From a bacterium (GTDB lineage Bacteria > Thermosulfidibacterota > Thermosulfidibacteria > Thermosulfidibacterales > Thermosulfidibacteraceae), in NCBI GenBank assembly GCA_027022065.1, contig JALVZS010000118.1, forward strand, positions 1 through 8,861: DNA of 8,861 bases. The letters run 5' to 3'. Shown here in pieces: positions 7,301-8,861 of the stretch. Within the stretch, counting starts at the first letter, position 1, and each line of letters opens with the position of its first letter. Both the position numbers and the translations under genes were made by a program. Under the pieces are notes generated by a model. It saw only the letters and a list, made by a program, of their open reading frames with translations. It had not been told where the DNA came from and searched no databases.

Positions 7301-8140
7301 CTAAATAATTATCTCCTTGTGCCTTGCAACATGACAGTTGATATTTATGGCACAAGGAAGGCTTGCAATGTGAACAGGTTCCATCTCAAAATGCACAGCA
7401 AGGGCGGTAACCGTTCCACCCCATCCCATTGGGCCTATACCTAGCTTGTTTATTCTCTCAAGTATCTCCTTCTCCACCTTGGCCAGCTCAACATCGGGAT
7501 TGGGCTTACCAACAGGTCTTAAAAGGGCCTTTTTAGCGAGGAATGCACTCCTCTCAAAGGTGCCACCAACACCAACTCCCACAATTATGGGTGGACAGGG
7601 ATTACCCCCAGCCTCTTTAACCCTGTTAACCACCGTTTCTATAACACCCTCAAGTCCATCGGCAGGCTTCAACATGGTTACCATGCTCATATTCTCGCTT
7701 CCACCACCTTTAGGAGCCACAACTATCCTTACCTTGTCTCCAGGCACGATGTCGTAGTGAATCACAGGGGGAGTGTTATCACCCACATTGGCCCTGGTAA
7801 AGGGATGGCATGTGGATTTTCTCAAGTAACCCTCTTTGTATCCCTTCCTCACGCCTTCGTATATGGCTTCCTTTAAGCTCCCACCAGTAAAGTGAACATC
7901 CTGTCCTATCTCCATAAATATCACAGCAAGTCCACAGTCCTGGCATATAGGAGCTATGCCCTGCTTTGCAAGCTCCGCATTCTCCAGAATCATTGAGAGA
8001 ACGGCTTTTCCCACGGGGGACTTTTCCTTTTCATAGGCCTCTTTTAGAGCTTCATAAACATCATCCGGCAAATTATAGTTGGCCTCTATACAGAGCTTTG
8101 CTATGGCCTCTGTTATCTCAGAAACATCTATTACCCTCAT
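7301..8140 (-). CDS. fumA: Class I fumarate hydratase, alpha (N-terminal, [4Fe-4S]) subunit
   Basis: This is the large subunit of the oxygen-sensitive two-subunit fumarase; it carries the catalytic [4Fe-4S] cluster. It is 279 residues, the usual size for alpha subunits. The three likely cluster cysteines are C66 in PICQDCG, C182 in GGNPCPPIIVGVG and C269 in ININCHVARH; C263 is an alternative to the last. Other conserved segments are TCHPFTRANVGDNTPP (110-125), APKGGGSENMSM (142-153) and GPMGWGGTVTAL (236-247). The usual CQDTG motif reads CQDCG here. A GGAGG box lies 7 bases before the ATG. The gene follows mdh after an 87-base gap with hairpins and a possible promoter, so it may open a fum-sdh transcription unit. 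Tartrate dehydratase is a weaker alternative. The symbol denotes the alpha subunit, not single-chain E. coli FumA. Confidence 0.93.
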   Translation of the reverse strand: MRVIDVSEITEAIAKLCIEANYNLPDDVYEALKEAYEKEKSPVGKAVLSMILENAELAKQGIAPICQDCGLAVIFMEIGQDVHFTGGSLKEAIYEGVRKGYKEGYLRKSTCHPFTRANVGDNTPPVIHYDIVPGDKVRIVVAPKGGGSENMSMVTMLKPADGLEGVIETVVNRVKEAGGNPCPPIIVGVGVGGTFERSAFLAKKALLRPVGKPNPDVELAKVEKEILERINKLGIGPMGWGGTVTALAVHFEMEPVHIASLPCAININCHVARHKEIII

Positions 8141-8165
8141 ATCAGAACCTCCTAAAGAAATTGAG

Positions 8166-8191
8166 GGCGAGAGGCCTAAGGACCCCCCGCC
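8166..8191 (-). other. GC-rich hairpin in the leader of fumA
   Basis: On the minus strand GGCGGGGGG pairs with CCTCTCGCC over nine positions (two G·U pairs) around the loop TCCTTAGG, which can itself close by two further C-G pairs. It lies 25 bases before the fumA start and upstream of its ribosome binding site. No T-run follows, so it is not a standard terminator. It could protect the 5' end of the fum-sdh message or be a remnant of a terminator after mdh. Function is inference only. Confidence 0.35.
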
Positions 8192-8218
8192 TTATAGAAA
8201 AACTTGCTGGAAAGCCAA
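8191..8218 (-). promoter_or_regulatory. Possible sigma70-type promoter upstream of fumA
   Basis: On the minus strand TTGGCT (8218-8213) and TATAAG (8196-8191) are separated by 16 bases. They match the -35 consensus at 4 of 6 and the -10 consensus at 5 of 6. A transcript would start near 8184, inside the upstream arm of the GC-rich hairpin, so promoter and that hairpin may be mutually exclusive functions. The gap between mdh and fumA is the obvious place for a promoter, but the match is modest. Confidence 0.3.
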
Positions 8219-8224
8219 GTTTTT
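8198..8224 (-). terminator. Palindromic A/T-flanked hairpin after mdh, possible intrinsic terminator
   Basis: AAAAACTTG and CAAGTTTTT form a perfect nine-base inverted repeat around a nine-base loop, beginning 3 bases after the mdh stop codon. The T-run needed for termination is supplied by the right arm, and the symmetry would serve either direction. Only four of the nine stem positions lie outside the A/T tract and just two are G-C, so termination is likely to be weak or leaky. The alternative is a simple mRNA 3'-end stabiliser with readthrough into fumA. Confidence 0.45.
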
Positions 8225-8227
8225 AAC

Positions 8228-8861
<634 letters not shown>

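Overview
The window is a compact bacterial gene cluster with every recognisable gene on the minus strand, so transcription runs from high to low coordinates. It encodes half of the citric acid cycle in ferredoxin-linked form. In transcription order the genes are malate dehydrogenase (cut by the right edge), a two-subunit class I iron-sulfur fumarase, a four-subunit succinate:quinone oxidoreductase (C, D, A, B), both subunits of succinyl-CoA synthetase, and the first two genes (delta ferredoxin, then alpha) of a 2-oxoglutarate:ferredoxin oxidoreductase. The alpha gene is cut by the left edge. Coding density is very high: most genes are 10-21 bases apart, nearly all have a clear GGAGG-type ribosome binding site, and no gap exceeds 115 bases.

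Region by region: 8228-8861 mdh (3' two thirds); 8141-8227 a gap with two hairpins and a possible promoter; 6730-8140 fumarase alpha and beta; 3369-6711 sdhC-sdhD-sdhA-sdhB; 3255-3368 a gap with a strong intrinsic terminator; 1194-3254 sucC-sucD; 1-1178 korD-korA. The long plus-strand open frames are shadows of these genes.

The enzymes form a continuous chain: oxaloacetate - malate - fumarate - succinate - succinyl-CoA - 2-oxoglutarate. Gene order matches step order exactly when read in the reductive direction. With an oxygen-sensitive fumarase and a ferredoxin-dependent 2-oxoacid oxidoreductase in place of a lipoate-type 2-oxoglutarate dehydrogenase, this suggests an anaerobe or microaerophile whose cycle can run reductively or reversibly. 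The sequence cannot show the direction used in vivo.

The organism is a bacterium (Shine-Dalgarno sites, bacterial subunit architectures). Arginine is written mostly with AGG/AGA (11 of 14 in the korA fragment) and ATA isoleucine is common. Together with the compact layout this resembles thermophilic anaerobic or microaerophilic lineages such as Thermosulfidibacter, Thermodesulfobacteria or Aquificota-like groups. That placement is inference from style, not a match. I see no mobile element, tRNA, rRNA or CRISPR array. The enzyme families are all known; what is notable is their arrangement, the transcription boundaries inside the cluster, and the internal resemblance of the two membrane anchors.
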